Assembly: GCA_946811185.2 (NCBI GenBank)
Contig: OX328109.1
Span: forward strand, 41,152,129 to 41,216,128
Source of the DNA: Hippopus hippopus
Taxonomy: Eukaryota; Mollusca; Bivalvia; Cardiida; Cardiidae
Reading direction: 5' to 3'
Length of the DNA stretch: 64,000 bases
Shown: piece after piece, positions 23,183 through 34,100 of the stretch
Numbering within the stretch: position 1 is the stretch's first letter
How the letters are laid out: each line of letters starts with the position of its first letter
Program-made: the position numbers and the translations under genes
The notes under the pieces: generated by a model
Told to the model about the DNA's origin: nothing
The model's input: only the letters and a program-made list of their open reading frames with translations
The model's database searches: none

Positions 23183-23421
23183 TTAACGCTTTACCACATA
23201 ATCCCGAGTTTTAATAACCTCAACAGAGAAAGCTTTTGGGAAACACTGTGGGGAAAAGGAGAAAATGCTGGTGACCAGCATTTTCTCCTTTTCCCACAAT
23301 GTTTTCAACTCTTAAAGAGGTAAATCTCATTATTTGGTCTACTTTGGATTTGTCATTTGCAAATGTTTTTAATTTGGACTCGTATAGCAATTTGTCGTTT
23401 GGTAAAGAGTAAAAGAGTTAA
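23183..23421 (+). repeat. MITE-1 copy, well preserved
   Basis: TTAACGCTTTACCACATAAT at the left, then AACACTGTGGGGAAAAGG, the palindrome with GCTGGTGACCAGC at its centre, GTCATTTGCAAATG and GTTTGGTAAAGAG, with TTAA following 10 bases later. Confidence 0.8.
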
Positions 23422-23735
23422 GATCTAGTCACCGAACCTGTTAAATACTTGGAATTATGTAAATAAATAAGATAACCAACAGATTTCACCGTTTGTTCTT
23501 TTGTTGCTTTTTTATTTTCTTTGGATAGCCACCATCTTGAAAATGAACGCAGACCAAAAGAAGGGTTTTATTAGATTAAAGCTTGAAGGTTAGAAGATGT
23601 GATTTGTTTAAGACCTCTGCCACGATTGAGAACTGTATTTTGACAATTAAGCAATCAAATTTAGGTTTTTCTCCAACTTTATAGAAACCATAACCAAATG
23701 ATATCTTTAGCAAATTATGCCCGGCTACACGCTTG
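23422..23735. other. no recognisable feature
   Basis: No supported gene or repeat. Confidence 0.35.
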
Positions 23736-23742
23736 GGTCAGG

Positions 23743-23776
23743 CAGGGATCTTATACATGTGTATATACGATCCCTG
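23743..23776. mobile_element. 34-bp minimal hAT-like palindrome
   Basis: CAGGGATCTTATACATG joined directly to TGTATATACGATCCCTG: two terminal inverted repeats with no interior. GGTCAGG flanks it on both sides (23736-23742 and 23777-23783) as a target duplication. The ends match the 808-bp element at 31289-32096 and the solo end near 32393-32417. Confidence 0.7.
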
Positions 23777-23821
23777 GGTCAGGTCAGTCAGGTTTTGTCT
23801 CAGTTGATATCCACTGTAGAA

Positions 23822-23981
23822 TCCAGTTAAATAGTTTACCAAAGTGCATGCCTCTTCGGTGTGTCAAGTCTTGTATTATATAGACCTTGTGCGTTGAGTC
23901 TTGAGATTCAAACCATGAAATTCTGTATTACAGGCCATGTGCATCGAGTCTATTGACTCAAAATGATAACTTAGCTATTAC
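23822..23981 (+). repeat. relic of the ~50-bp tandem repeat, about three units
   Basis: Units such as GTATTACAGGCCATGTGCAT plus CGAGTCTATTGACTC plus ATGATAACTTAG match the unit of the main array at 57551-60303. It is cut by the 6.35-kb element and a diverged unit resumes at 30332 (TATTACTGGTCTGG). Confidence 0.65.
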
Positions 23982-24783
23982 ACGACGGGGAATCACGTGA
24001 CACAACAACAATGGCGGACATTTGAAGAAATTCCCCCGCTTAAGGTAAGAAAATCTTCAATAATTCTGTCAATAGGTGACCGATTGGAATTTGGTTTGAA
24101 GCGGAGATGGCGGAAAAACGCCAGGGATTTGCTGAATGTGGTAGATCTTTTAAACAACACCTGATAAAAAAAGTTATTGACAAGCAAACAAATTTTTACC
24201 CTGGATAACGTTCACGTCGAAAATAAATAAAACACACAAACAGGCCACTTTTCTTGTTTTAGTGCATTTATTGTGTTCCCGTATGCATAAAATGTTGAGA
24301 GCATGAATGAAAAGTCTTGTCACTATCAATATTCTTTATTAGAATACGATTTTCTAGGTAAACAATGTTATTTTCAAAAATGACATAGTTCACGTCAGGA
24401 AATTTTTTATGATAACGTTCACGTCATAAGTAGAATTTCATATTAAAATAGTTCTATCATGAATACTGGTGTGATTTGAAAGGAGAGAGAGAGAGAGTAA
24501 ATCAAATATGCCGTATAACTTGCAGAATCATATAACATGCAGAATTGATTTAGATAACCAGATATAAATTAATATGCATTTATTAACTGTTATATATAGA
24601 AATAAAGCCAACATGTTTCTGTTCCGATTAGTCTCTATTGAAAATCCCCTGACCTTAATCAAACAGTTAAGAAATTGATTAATGAGTATATATATTTAGT
24701 GAAATTTTGATTATGCACGGCTTTTTCCAAATATATATGCTTCCAGATAATGGCACGTATTTTAGTCAAGCGTTCATTGATAC

Positions 24784-25083
24784 ATGTCGACTTTCGAAAA
24801 CCAATTGTCTTATACACAGTCAGACATTGATTGTGCATCAGAACTAATTTTCTTGGTGAAAAAACAAAACAAAACAAATGAGTCATTAAAACTTGAACAA
24901 ACTGCATCTTCGGAAATGGAATTGATCGATAATGAAAACATAGATCAATTTCTCTCTACTTCCGAAAACCAAGTGTCTAATGTATTGAACAGACAGAAAT
25001 TTATCCATACCTATCACCGCAAAAGTGGCAAAGAAATCGGGACAAATAAAAAGAGTGCACAATGCAAAAATCTTCACAAATAA
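24784..25083 (+). CDS. hypothetical ORF inside the 6.35-kb element (99 aa)
   Basis: The frame starts MSTFENQLSYTQSDIDC, is hydrophilic and rich in Asn, Glu, Lys and Ser, and ends with a basic tail (KSGKEIGTNKKSAQ). No domain is recognised. It begins about 350 bp inside the left arm. It may be a degraded exon of the element's own gene; chance is possible in AT-rich DNA. Confidence 0.25.
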   Translation: MSTFENQLSYTQSDIDCASELIFLVKKQNKTNESLKLEQTASSEMELIDNENIDQFLSTSENQVSNVLNRQKFIHTYHRKSGKEIGTNKKSAQCKNLHK

Positions 25084-25399
25084 AAACATTAAAATAGTTG
25101 GGTATATATGAGTAGCATTTAGTTAGTGCTTTCACACCTTTTCCGTTAGTAAACCTTCTACTGCTCTTTCGGCTGTATGCAATGATTTTGTTTGTCGTCT
25201 GCAGACTTTTTCATTAAGGAAGAGCGTTTGGTTACCAGAAATTTCTACCACAATATTTCATGGAACTGCAGTTTTTTAAAACTTTTTGTCGTATAAACAC
25301 ACGTTTTAAAAGCTTAAAAAAGTAACAGTCATTCACAAAATTTCAGAGAACTGCTTTTCATCACAACCGTTGTCGTCTGCATCTCTTTAATTATGGTAA

Positions 25400-25770
25400 A
25401 GTCTAAAATAAATCGATTGGTAGAGGGTTATCTTCATCTGCAGTTCGCCTTGTGCGATTTATCCCGGATGAAGAAAAAAACATTTCTGTATAGTGCTTTG
25501 TCTTCTATTGCATCTGCAGCCTCGCCTCGTGTGTTTTATATCGGATGCCTGTCATTTTACAAATGCGTTTTACATATGTCATGTCTACTTAATTGTTTGA
25601 ATGTCATAAAATTCAGTAGCTTTCATAGTACATCGTTACATTACATCCTTAATTAGGTCATCTGCTCGACATGAGAGTGCAAATTGAGGAATGCTCGGCT
25701 TAACTTTGGACAGAGTTCACTCTCTTGTGTTTATCCATCGAAAATGAAAAATGATTGCACGATGCATCCT
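25400..25770 (+). repeat. local duplication, copy 1
   Basis: The block TTCGCCTTGTGCGATTTATC, GGATGAAGAAAAAA, CATTTCTGTATAGTGCTTTG, GAATGCTCGGCTTA and TCTCTTGTGTT recurs in order at 26420-26735. Each copy is followed by a MITE-1-like unit, so the duplicated segment is about 550 bp. Confidence 0.7.
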
Positions 25771-25995
25771 TTAACACATTTTCCCGTATTTTAGTTCTTG
25801 AAGAACGAGTCTTTTGAAAACATTAAGGGAAAGTGGGAAAATGCTGGTAACCAGGATATTCTCCTTTTGCCACAATGTTTGTCATCCTTCCAATGGCGCT
25901 AAATTTTCGACAAGCATTTGGCTTGACATTTGGTTTGTCTGCAAAAGCTGTCAACTTGGACAAGTCGAAAAATTTGTGTAATGGTTATGGGTTAA
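25771..25995 (+). repeat. MITE-1 copy
   Basis: From TTAACACATTTTCCCG to AATGGTTATGGGTTAA, with AAAATGCTGGTAACCAGG at the centre, GGTTTGTCTGCAAAAG and ACTTGGACAAGTCG. Confidence 0.7.
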
Positions 25996-26035
25996 TGAAA
26001 AGTATGAGAAAACAAGCTGTGTTTGTGAAACACTA

Positions 26036-26274
26036 ATGCCCCCGCAACGGCCATTTTTTCGAAAACTATGACCTTGATATTTGACCTTCAACTTGACTGA
26101 TGGCCTTGAACTTGGTACCAACAGAAAGGTCTTGTCACAAGGTATACTCATGTGAAATATGAAGGCCCTAACTCTTACCAATCAAAAGATATGGCCATTG
26201 TTAAAGTTTTTGCGGACAAAGAAACGGACAGGCCAAAAACTATATGCCCCCCGATCTATCGATGCGGGGGCATA
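26036..26274 (+). repeat. 239-bp repeat with ATGCCCCCGC ends
   Basis: ATGCCCCCGC at the left is inverted as GCGGGGGCAT at the right. The right end forms its own hairpin (TATGCCCCCCGATC against GATGCGGGGGCATA). The body includes GACCTTGATATTTGACC and AAAGATATGGCC blocks. This style of hairpin-ended repeat is common in bivalves. It lies between the two copies of the local duplication. Confidence 0.6.
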
Positions 26275-26419
26275 ACAAGAATAGTAAAACAACTATATAT
26301 GTTAACAGATGAAATATTAAATGAAAACATAAATTATGATATCAAAACAAAATTAAAACAAAAGTTACTTAAAATATGATCAAATGTAAAAACCTCGACT
26401 CGTTATAGAATCGATTGGG

Positions 26420-26950
26420 TTATAAATCTTCATCTGCTGTTCGCCTTGTGCGATTTATCTCGGATGAAGAAAAAACATTTCTGTATAGTGCTTTGTCACA
26501 GAATTGTGCTTTGTTACCTAAATAGATTCTTCATGTGTCATGTCTGCTTAATTGTTCCATTTCAATCGTCTTCAAATGTCATAAAATTCGTTAGGTTTCA
26601 CACCAGTCATTACATCCTTATTTCGGTCATCTGGGCTAGACACGAGAGAGCATATTGGGGAATGCTCGGCTTACTTTTGAACAGAATCCGCTCTCTTGTG
26701 TTAAACCATCGAAAAATAAAAATGATTGGACTATTACACCCCTAAAAACACTTTCCCAAATTCCCTGAGTGACGAACCTTATGAAAATATTGTGGAAAAC
26801 GGAGAAAATGCTGGTTATCAGGATCTTCTCCTTTTGCTATAATATTTGCCATCCTTCCAAAAGCGCTAAATTTTCGAGTAACATTTGGTTAGGCTGCAAA
26901 GGCTACGTCCTCGTCGTAACGTTGAGTCTGAAAACATTATTAAATGGCTA
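26420..26950 (+). repeat. local duplication, copy 2, with MITE-1-like right part
   Basis: Second copy of 25400-25770 (26420-26735) followed by a diverged MITE-1 unit (AAAATATTGTGGAAAACGG, AAAATGCTGGTTATCAGG, CTTTTGCTATAATATTTG). It is more decayed than copy 1 and its TTAA ends are lost. Confidence 0.65.
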
Positions 26951-27204
26951 AGCGTTCAACACTTTGTTGCTAACTGTTGTGAATTCTTTTGAATAAACAA
27001 CTTTGAACTTTGAACTTTGCCTCCCTTTCGTAAAATTTCCAAAATCATGTATACAAAATTTAACTAGACTATATGCTAGATTTGTGTATTGTTTGCAATA
27101 ATTCTTTATCAACAGTATGGATATCTGTAATACTAATAAAGAAAAGAACTAATATTTCGTCTTGTTCTTTACACAAGAAATTAAAAGCATATCTATCAAA
27201 ATTT

Positions 27205-27340
27205 GTTTTGAGAATATAGGAAAACATTGCGGAAAAAGGAGAAAATATTGGTTACCAGTATTTTTCACTTTTGCACGAATTTTTTAAAAGGCATTTCCCC
27301 ACGATGCTTTCACAGGCTTTCTTTCTCAATGTCAGATGAT
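27205..27340 (+). repeat. MITE-1 fragment
   Basis: AAAACATTGCGGAAAAAGG, AAAATATTGGTTACCAGTA and a reversed CTTTCTTTCTC block. The centre of the family only. Confidence 0.55.
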
Positions 27341-28055
27341 TTCAGGTTTTGTTCCAGAAAGTGTAGGTTATAATCAGATATATTGAGTACACATTAAGAA
27401 TATCTTGTGTGTTCAAAAACACATGGATTGTTTCCCCTGTTAATAAATACGGTATTACTTCCCTTGTTTCACTCGTCGAGCAGGTTAATTTGTAATTCCA
27501 AATTTCCTGCAATATACAAAATAAATCTTATTGAAATTTAAACAAGTAGTAATAAATAACCAATAAAACAAGTATTTATAGTAATTTACTCGTTGTATTT
27601 TAGCTGAAACGCTCTGGGGAGGAAATTCTCCCATGGCGTGCCGAAACTACGTAATCTCCCGATCTTCGTGTGTAAAGAAAGACAACTTTCACAGTAATTA
27701 TGATATATTACGCATTGAGATTGAACCACAGTAGAAATGTAGCATATTTACACAATCATAATAAATTTTTGTCCTTTTCAATCGATATATTATTGCTCTG
27801 GCGAGCAAAGTTTCATATCTCATACTTACGTCATAAGAGTTGTCTCCCTTTGTTATTTATCACAATTTCAAAGGCAAATATCTTGCAAAGTACGATTTTT
27901 CTATCGATGAAACATTAATATGTGATGTAAAATGCATATATCAATATATTTTACTAGTTAATATATTATTTCACTGCTATGGAACAGCTTTGGCGTGCAA
28001 AAACTCCCATGGCGTATCCATGGCGTATAAATTCTCCATGGCGTATTTTAGTAGG
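27341..28055. other. no gene; repeated CCATGGCGT motif
   Basis: TCTCCCATGGCGTG at about 27626 and four CCATGGCGTA-type motifs at about 28005-28046 flank a 400-bp stretch. This may mark another degraded element. No coding evidence. Confidence 0.35.
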
Positions 28056-29007
28056 GGGTGCCAGATGTTTCGGTAACAGACGAGTTCGGTAACATAGACT
28101 TATAGAGTAAATCGATTGGATGTTTCGGTAACAAAGCAATTATATAGTGTTTATGTACCGTGACGTTCTTTACATCCATGGCTTTGTTTTGTTCAAACGT
28201 TTTATTTTTGCACTTTCCACCCTTTTGTCCCTTGATAGATAGGTTCAAACCTTTTATTTATAGCACTTTCCACCCTTTTTGCCGTGATAGATATGCTATC
28301 CACACGTTTTTTTTTTTTTTTTTTCAGTACTTGGCTATCCACACGTTTTTCCTTTTATTTTTCCATTTTCAACCATATTTCAAGTGATGAATAATACCCA
28401 TGCCTAATCTTGTACTCGTTGAATTTTCAGTATTTAATACATCTAGGTTTATAAAATGGACATCGGATTATACGAGACTCTTAGGGTTAATATATGAGGC
28501 TTAATTGCGATCGACCACATATTCTATCATTTTTATGTAGATCTGTGAGAAATTCTTTATCTTATGGGTAACGGGAGGTGTGAAAACGGGCTGTTAAAGA
28601 CACGCACCTATACAATGGAAAATACCTCCTTCGCTCGCGTGAAGTACGGAAAGGGACTGCATATGATCTTCGTGCGTTGTTGAACACTATAAAACCTACA
28701 GATGACGACTTGTGCCTTGAAAACTTGAGTAAAAAGCAGAGTAATACAAAATAGCTTATACTTATGACATAAATGTACATAGTCAAAATCACAAGAAGTA
28801 AGCAAGAAAGCATTGTTATTGCCCCTCTCCATCTCTCTCACCCCCACTTTTCAATTTGCCACAATATTTCCACCTGTATAACTTCTATTTCTGAAGGTTG
28901 GTTGATAATCCATAATCTTAACATTGCCTTGTTACCGAAACATCCAATCGATTTACTCTATAAGTCTATATTACCGAACTCGTCTGTTACCGAAACATCC
29001 GTAAATC
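28056..29007 (+). mobile_element. GTTTCGGTAACA-family DNA transposon, 952 bp
   Basis: The ends carry ~75-bp inverted repeats in which GATGTTTCGGTAACA occurs twice (tip and about 55 bp inside), with GACGAGTTCGGTAACATAG between. The 8-bp direct repeat TTAGTAGG flanks it (28048-28055 and 29008-29015). It is an internally deleted relative of 33658-35376, which is inverted with respect to it and carries an extra segment with a PHD-like exon. No ORF of its own. The 8-bp duplication allows hAT or P-type transposition. Confidence 0.8.
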
Positions 29008-29240
29008 TTAGTAGGACCCCAGCGCGTAATCAGTACTAAATAAGAATACATTTTGTACATGCTTTAAACAGCTACATACAACACGTAACACATTTAAATA
29101 TGGCTAAAATCAAGACAATTTCATAATTTTAAGTATGCATTAACATGATATTCAAGACAACATAATCGACGCAACTAAGATGATGAAATATGTATATTCT
29201 ATATTCTACTTATGACGTGAACGTTATCATAAAAATTTCC

Positions 29241-29901
29241 GGTCAAAACGGCCCACTTCCAAAACGGCCCGGTCCAAAACGGCCCACTTTACCGAAACGG
29301 CCCGATGTTATGGGTACCAAAACAGCCCACTTTTGAACTACGAATTACTGTTTTATTTCCACCAATTTTGACAGTGAATTTTGTAACTTTCTTTACTTTT
29401 ATCTATTTTCAAATAAGGAATTTATTTATGGGGCTTGGGCGTCGATTCTCCATACTTATGTGGGTTGTACTCTGCATTCTTATCCGATGTTATAATGTGA
29501 GTTCCGTTCTTTTCTCATGACCAACTGGAAGTCTTCTAAAAAATGTATGTGTTGTGGTTTCCTTCTCTACACTCTTTTTACCTCAGTTATGCACAAATTA
29601 CTTATGTTGAAAACGACAGCTCCATACTTTTTAGAAGGGATACATCTCTGTACATGTTTCAATAAATTCGTAGCAGGAGACCATCTCGCTCGATTCACAT
29701 GATCAAAATTCAGGTTATAAGTAAATTTTATAGAACTAAATAAGTGAATTTTATAAAAGTAACTGTGTGATCCGAATGACGGTTCTTCAATGTGTTTTAA
29801 TTAATGACAAAAAAGTGGGCCGTTTAGGTACCGGGCCGCTTCGGCACTGGGCCGTTCTGGTACCGGGCCGTTTTGGAAGTGGGCCGTTTTGACCCCAATC
29901 C
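29241..29901. mobile_element. ACGGCCC-repeat foldback element, 661 bp
   Basis: The left end has tandem ~20-bp units (GGTCAAAACGGCCCACTT, CCAAAACGGCCC) and the right end has the same units inverted (AAGTGGGCCGTTTTGACC). AAAATTTCC occurs on both flanks (29232-29240 and 29902-29910), and the undisturbed arm at 24395-24410 lacks the insertion, confirming a ~9-bp duplication. Seven bases (CCAATCC) at the right lie outside the symmetry. A solo end is at 12129. No coding sequence is supported. Confidence 0.75.
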
Positions 29902-30364
29902 AAAATTTCCTGACGTGAACTATATCAATTTTTGAAAATAACGTTGTTTACCTAGAAAATCGTATTCAAATAAAAAAGTATTGATAGTGACAAGACTTTT
30001 TATTCATGCTCTCCACATTTTATGCACACGGGAACAGAATAAGCACTAAAAGAAGAAATGTGGCCTGTTTGTGTGTTTTATTTATTTTCGACGTGAACGT
30101 TATCCAGGGTAAAAAATTTGTTTGCTCGTCAATAACTTTTTTATCAGGTGTTGTTAAAAGATCTACCTCAAACCACAAATCCCTGGCGTTTTCCGCCTTC
30201 TCTGCTTCAAACCAAATTTAAATCGGTCACGTATTAACGGAATTATTGAAGATTTTCTTACCTGAAGCGGGGGAATTTCTTTAAATGTCAGCCATTGTTG
30301 TTGTTGTTGTGTCACGTGATTCCCCGCCGTTTATTACTGGTCTGGGGTACCTTTCGTAGTTCGT

Positions 30365-30566
30365 TGCAGAGAACAGTGTGGAAAGAGTAACCAATTGTGT
30401 GTTTTCTCGGAAGAGAGAACAAATATTCACGTCATAAGTAGTTCATTGAGGAAAACATTATGGCAAGAGTAGCCAATTGTTTGTTTGCTCGTAAGAGAAG
30501 AGAAATATTCCCGTCAAATGTAGTTCATGGTGGAAAACGTTATGGAAAGAGTAGCTAATTGTGTGG
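30365..30566 (+). repeat. ~83-bp tandem repeat, about 2.4 units
   Basis: Units share GGnAAGAGTAnCnAATTGT, GAAATATTC and GTAGTTCAT. It lies directly right of the 6.35-kb element. Confidence 0.7.
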
Positions 30567-32350
30567 TTTTTGGTTTATACCTATAGATGAACATGATAGA
30601 AGATCGTTGAGTAAAAATAAACACATTTGAACTTGAATCATACATAGTTGTTTTATTTCATAACATATACATAATATAGTTCCATTGCGTACTTTCTTTT
30701 CCATTTTCCATTGCGCCAGTCCCGTGCTATGGATGTTTAAAGTAAAGTTCAACATCTGTATATGTACTTAAAAAAAAAAAAAAAACGCTTCAATTAAGTA
30801 TCCATTAAAAAAAGCATTTTACACTAAAAGACACGTTTAGGTTACAATAGATGGAAGTTTGAATTTGGTAAATTTTCCATTTCGCCAACTGAGAATACCT
30901 GCATAATGGATTGAATATAAATACAAACTTATTTTTTCAGCGGCACAGAGACATTATTTTTGGTTCATACCTGTATATGTACATAAACCTTATAAAAAAT
31001 CAATGAGTACAATAAAACTGTTTCTAAATCATACATAGTTACTTTATTTAATAACATGGCTATAATATTTTCATTGCGTATTTTCTTTTCCATTGCGCCA
31101 GTCCCGCGCAATGGAAATTTACAAGGAAGTTTCAACATCTGCATGCATAGATATAAAAAAGGTTTCAAAATTTACGTTTCAAATAACTATCTATTTTAAA
31201 ACACACACATACACATTTTACACCATAAGACACCTTTTGGGTACAATATATTATATTAGTTTGAATCTGGTACATTTTCATCTCACCAGGGATCTTATAT
31301 ACAGGGATAGGAAACGCGGTATAACTTCCGGTTATTCACTGTCTTCTTTCGAATTGACCGCCAAGGAAAAAACGGCGGCCATCTTAAATTTCGGCATACG
31401 ACGGTCACTGTTTTAATCAACGTTTTGCTTGGTTATCCCATACGTCCTTCTCAACAGGTAAGCTTCCGAATATCTACATGCTTAGAATATCTGTAACATC
31501 AATTTTTTTCGGAGATTCTGTTTTATATGCTTATTTTGGCGTTAAAAATTCATGGCCTAATCATGTTTGCCCCGTAGGGGATGTTCGGCAGGAGGATTTA
31601 GTAAGGTGCAAAAGAAATACTTTTTAAGTACATAAGTAGCGTCCAAATAGCAACATGTTGGTAAAGATCACGAGATAGAGTACATCTCCTTGTATTAAAG
31701 CCAATTTTGTGCTGATTTTCGATTCCTAAGTTAGATAATTATTGGCTCAAAACTGGGCTATTTTCGGTATTTCATCACAAAATGGCGGACCAATGTGGTG
31801 AATTTGGCGGGACCCTAGTGATAGTTGTAGCATTCTCAATTTATTTTTAGAAATAAATTTGTTCAGATTTTGACATATTTATAAGCAGTAAGTATTTCTT
31901 TTTGTTTTTAAATCAAATCTAGTGATTTTCGATGCCAAGGTTAGATAACTGTGGGCTCAAAAACTTGGCTATTTTCGGTCTTAATTGCAAGATGGCGGCC
32001 CAATATGGTGAATTTGCTGAGACCCTGGTGATAAATGTAGCATTCTGATTCCATCTTTTAAATTAATTGTGTTCAGATATGTGCATATACGATCCCTGAT
32101 CTCGCCAACTGGAATACCCACATAAGGTAGAATTATCACTACAAATACATTTTTCAACGCTACAAAAATATTATTTCTGGTTTATTGCTCTAGATTTACC
32201 TTTTTAAAGATCAATGGGTATAAATAAACATGCTTGAAATCATACATGGTTAATTTATTTCATAATATACCTAATAGTATATTTCCATTGCGTACTTTCT
32301 TTTCCATTGCGCCCATTGCTCCATAATATTTCCATTGCGTACTTTAGGCC
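30567..32350 (+). repeat. ~390-bp tandem repeat, three units, one interrupted
   Basis: Units start near 30567, 30960 and 32178. Shared blocks are AATCATACATAGTT, TCCATTGCGTACTTTCTTTT, CATTGCGCCAGTCCCG and CGCCAACTG..AATACC. The second unit is split by the 808-bp element at 31289-32096; the third is truncated. No ORF spans a unit. Confidence 0.75.
31289..32096. mobile_element. hAT-like non-autonomous element
   Basis: AGGGATCTTATATACA at the left and TGCATATACGATCCCT at the right are inverted ends. The flanks carry ATCTCACC and ATCTCGCC, a near-perfect 8-bp target duplication, and the neighbouring repeat units show the uninterrupted site. Inside, two ~210-bp tandem units start at 31711 and 31921 (GATTTTCGAT, GGCTATTTTCGGT, AAnATGGCGGnCCAAT). 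A TTCTCAACAG/GTAAGC splice-donor-like junction lies near 31458 without a supported frame. Confidence 0.75.
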
Positions 32351-32392
32351 CACCCCTAAACTGCGTAGATTTACACGATTTTTTGGGGATTG

Positions 32393-32417
32393 AATATACA
32401 CACGTATGATCCCTGCG
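32393..32417 (-). repeat. solo hAT-like terminal repeat
   Basis: TATACACACGTATGATCCCTG matches one end of the 31289-32096 family; no partner end is found. Confidence 0.5.
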
Positions 32418-32590
32418 TTACCCAAAGATATGAACTGGCGCAAAGTCATACAAATATTTACTCAAACCGTTAAATTATACAGTTCAGTGAAACTTGTTTT
32501 CAGATTTAATGCTTCCTTACAAAAACTGCGTACGCAAATTTCGTGCCTACGCAGGTTAGTGACAGGTACCCCAGCTGGTGTTTTGTTTTA

Positions 32591-33110
32591 GGATTCAAAC
32601 TGAGTAGTAGTAGTGACTACTCCTGTGTTGCAAGCCTGATGTGCTAAATCTTGGGGTTGAATTGAAGACTCCTGTTTTACAGGCTTGGTGTGTTGAGTAT
32701 TTGGGTCATAATGATCTCTCCTGTATGACTGACCCTGTGTCTTGTTTCGGGATTCGAAAAGACAACCCGAGCATTACAGGTCAAATGTGATGAGCCTTGC
32801 GATTTAACTGAGAACTTACGTATTCAAGCTTTGCACGTCGAGTCTGAAGATTCAAACTTATAACTGTATTCCTGACCTGGTGTCTTTTTTGGGGACTGAC
32901 AATTCCTGTTATGCATGCCTTACTAGTCGAATCTGGGGATTGAACTGAAAACTTCCGTATTACGTGCCTGATGTGTCGAGAACTGACCTATAACAGGCCT
33001 GATGTGTCGAGTTTAGGGATTGAACTGAGAACTGACCCATTGCAGGCCTGATGTGTCGAGTTTAAGGTTAAAAGATTCAGACTTAGAAACTGCATTAGAG
33101 GCCTAATGTG
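32591..33110 (+). repeat. second, diverged array of the ~50-bp repeat, about ten units
   Basis: Best units read ACAGGCCTGATGTGTCGAG, then TTTAGGGATTGAACTGAGAA, at about 50-bp spacing, and match the unit of 57551-60303. Divergence is higher and some units are deleted. Ends directly at the TTAA of a MITE-2. Confidence 0.75.
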
Positions 33111-33330
33111 TTAACCCTTAAGCTGCTAAGCGTGACCCACTGACCTTTTGCAGACAATGTAGATCAAAATCAGACTGCACAGATCGTGGAGTCTGATCTT
33201 GAATCTACACAGTCTGATATGGAGATAGTATCTCAAAACATAAGATCTAAGACTGTTGCAAGTTATGTCCACTATTTACACACTTCAGCCATTTTGAAAA
33301 AATGGACGAGTTTTTGACGCAGGGCATAGA
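33111..33330 (+). repeat. MITE-2 copy
   Basis: TTAACCCTTAAGCTGCTAAG, TAGATCAAAATCAGACTGCA, GAGTCTGATCTTGAATCTAC and CAGTCTGATATGG. Left end clear, right end uncertain. Confidence 0.6.
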
Positions 33331-33982
33331 AGCATCCATGAACGAACGAGCAAGGGCGAACACGCACAGGGATGAACATATCAAGGGACGAACTACTTCG
33401 GGCGAACAAGCCGAAACAGACAAAATTTGGGTAACCCAAAATTTGCACAGCGTCTCAATAACAAAGATCATATTTCTCAAAAGAAAATTCGGTTTGATAG
33501 ATCTACATAAATATCGGTAAAACTTCAAAACCTTCGTTGTACATTGTACAAAATTAAACGAGAATTTGAATCTAAAACTCCCAATTTCATGTATAAACAC
33601 GAAACCCGCATGTATTTCCTCGCACAACCTGAATTCGGACATAACCTCTTTTCGGATGATTTACGGATGTTTCGGTAACAGACGAGTTCGGTAACATAGA
33701 CTTAGCGAGTAAATCGATTGGAAAAGCAATTATATAGTGTTTATGTACCGTGACGTTCTTTACACCCCATGCATGGCTTTGTTTTGTTCAAACCTTCGTT
33801 ATTTAAAACCATAATTTGCAATTCCAACTATGTTTTCTAAATAATATTTTTGTTATGTTCCTCATTCCATGCTGTATGTATAAAATATCTTAAATAAATA
33901 AATATTGATCACCGTATCTTATCTTCGATTTACACCCATACTTGATGTATGGAATAATATCCAACATGTACCCGTTGTACTA

Positions 33983-34100
33983 TTAACCCTTTGAGTACCC
34001 TTCGCGTTTGGTGTTGCCTTTGCGGCCCATACTGTTCAAGATCAGACTGCACAAAGCACAAAGTCTGATCTTTGATCAATACTACCCGCGTTTCCAAGAG
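33983..34100 (+). repeat. MITE-2 fragment inside the transposon
   Basis: TTAACCCTTTGAGTACCC, TTCAAGATCAGACTGCACAA and AAAGTCTGATCTTTGATC. Confidence 0.6.

Larger units (their letters stand above)
23982..30331. mobile_element. 6.35-kb composite element with ~450-bp terminal inverted repeats
   Basis: The left arm 23982-24436 starts ACGACGGGGAATCACGTG and runs through TAACGTTCACGTCATAAG. It recurs inverted at 29203-30331, where a 661-bp element (29241-29901) splits it. TATTAC flanks the whole at 23976-23981 and 30332-30337. Joining the flanks restores a ~50-bp array unit, which is good evidence for one insertion. The interior holds MITE-1 copies, a local duplication, a 952-bp transposon and one weak ORF, but no transposase. 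The superfamily is unknown; a 6-bp duplication excludes the usual hAT, piggyBac and Tc1 rules. Confidence 0.65.

Noticed and set aside
23998..24045. Coding start at ATGGCGGACATT in the arm of the 6.35-kb element
   Set aside because: The frame stops after four codons, and the second arm also stops (ATGGCTGACATT then TAA), so it is not a shared exon.
33247..33642. 131-aa minus-strand ORF
   Set aside because: Overlaps MITE-2 sequence and is also open on the plus strand; composition is not protein-like and no domain is seen.
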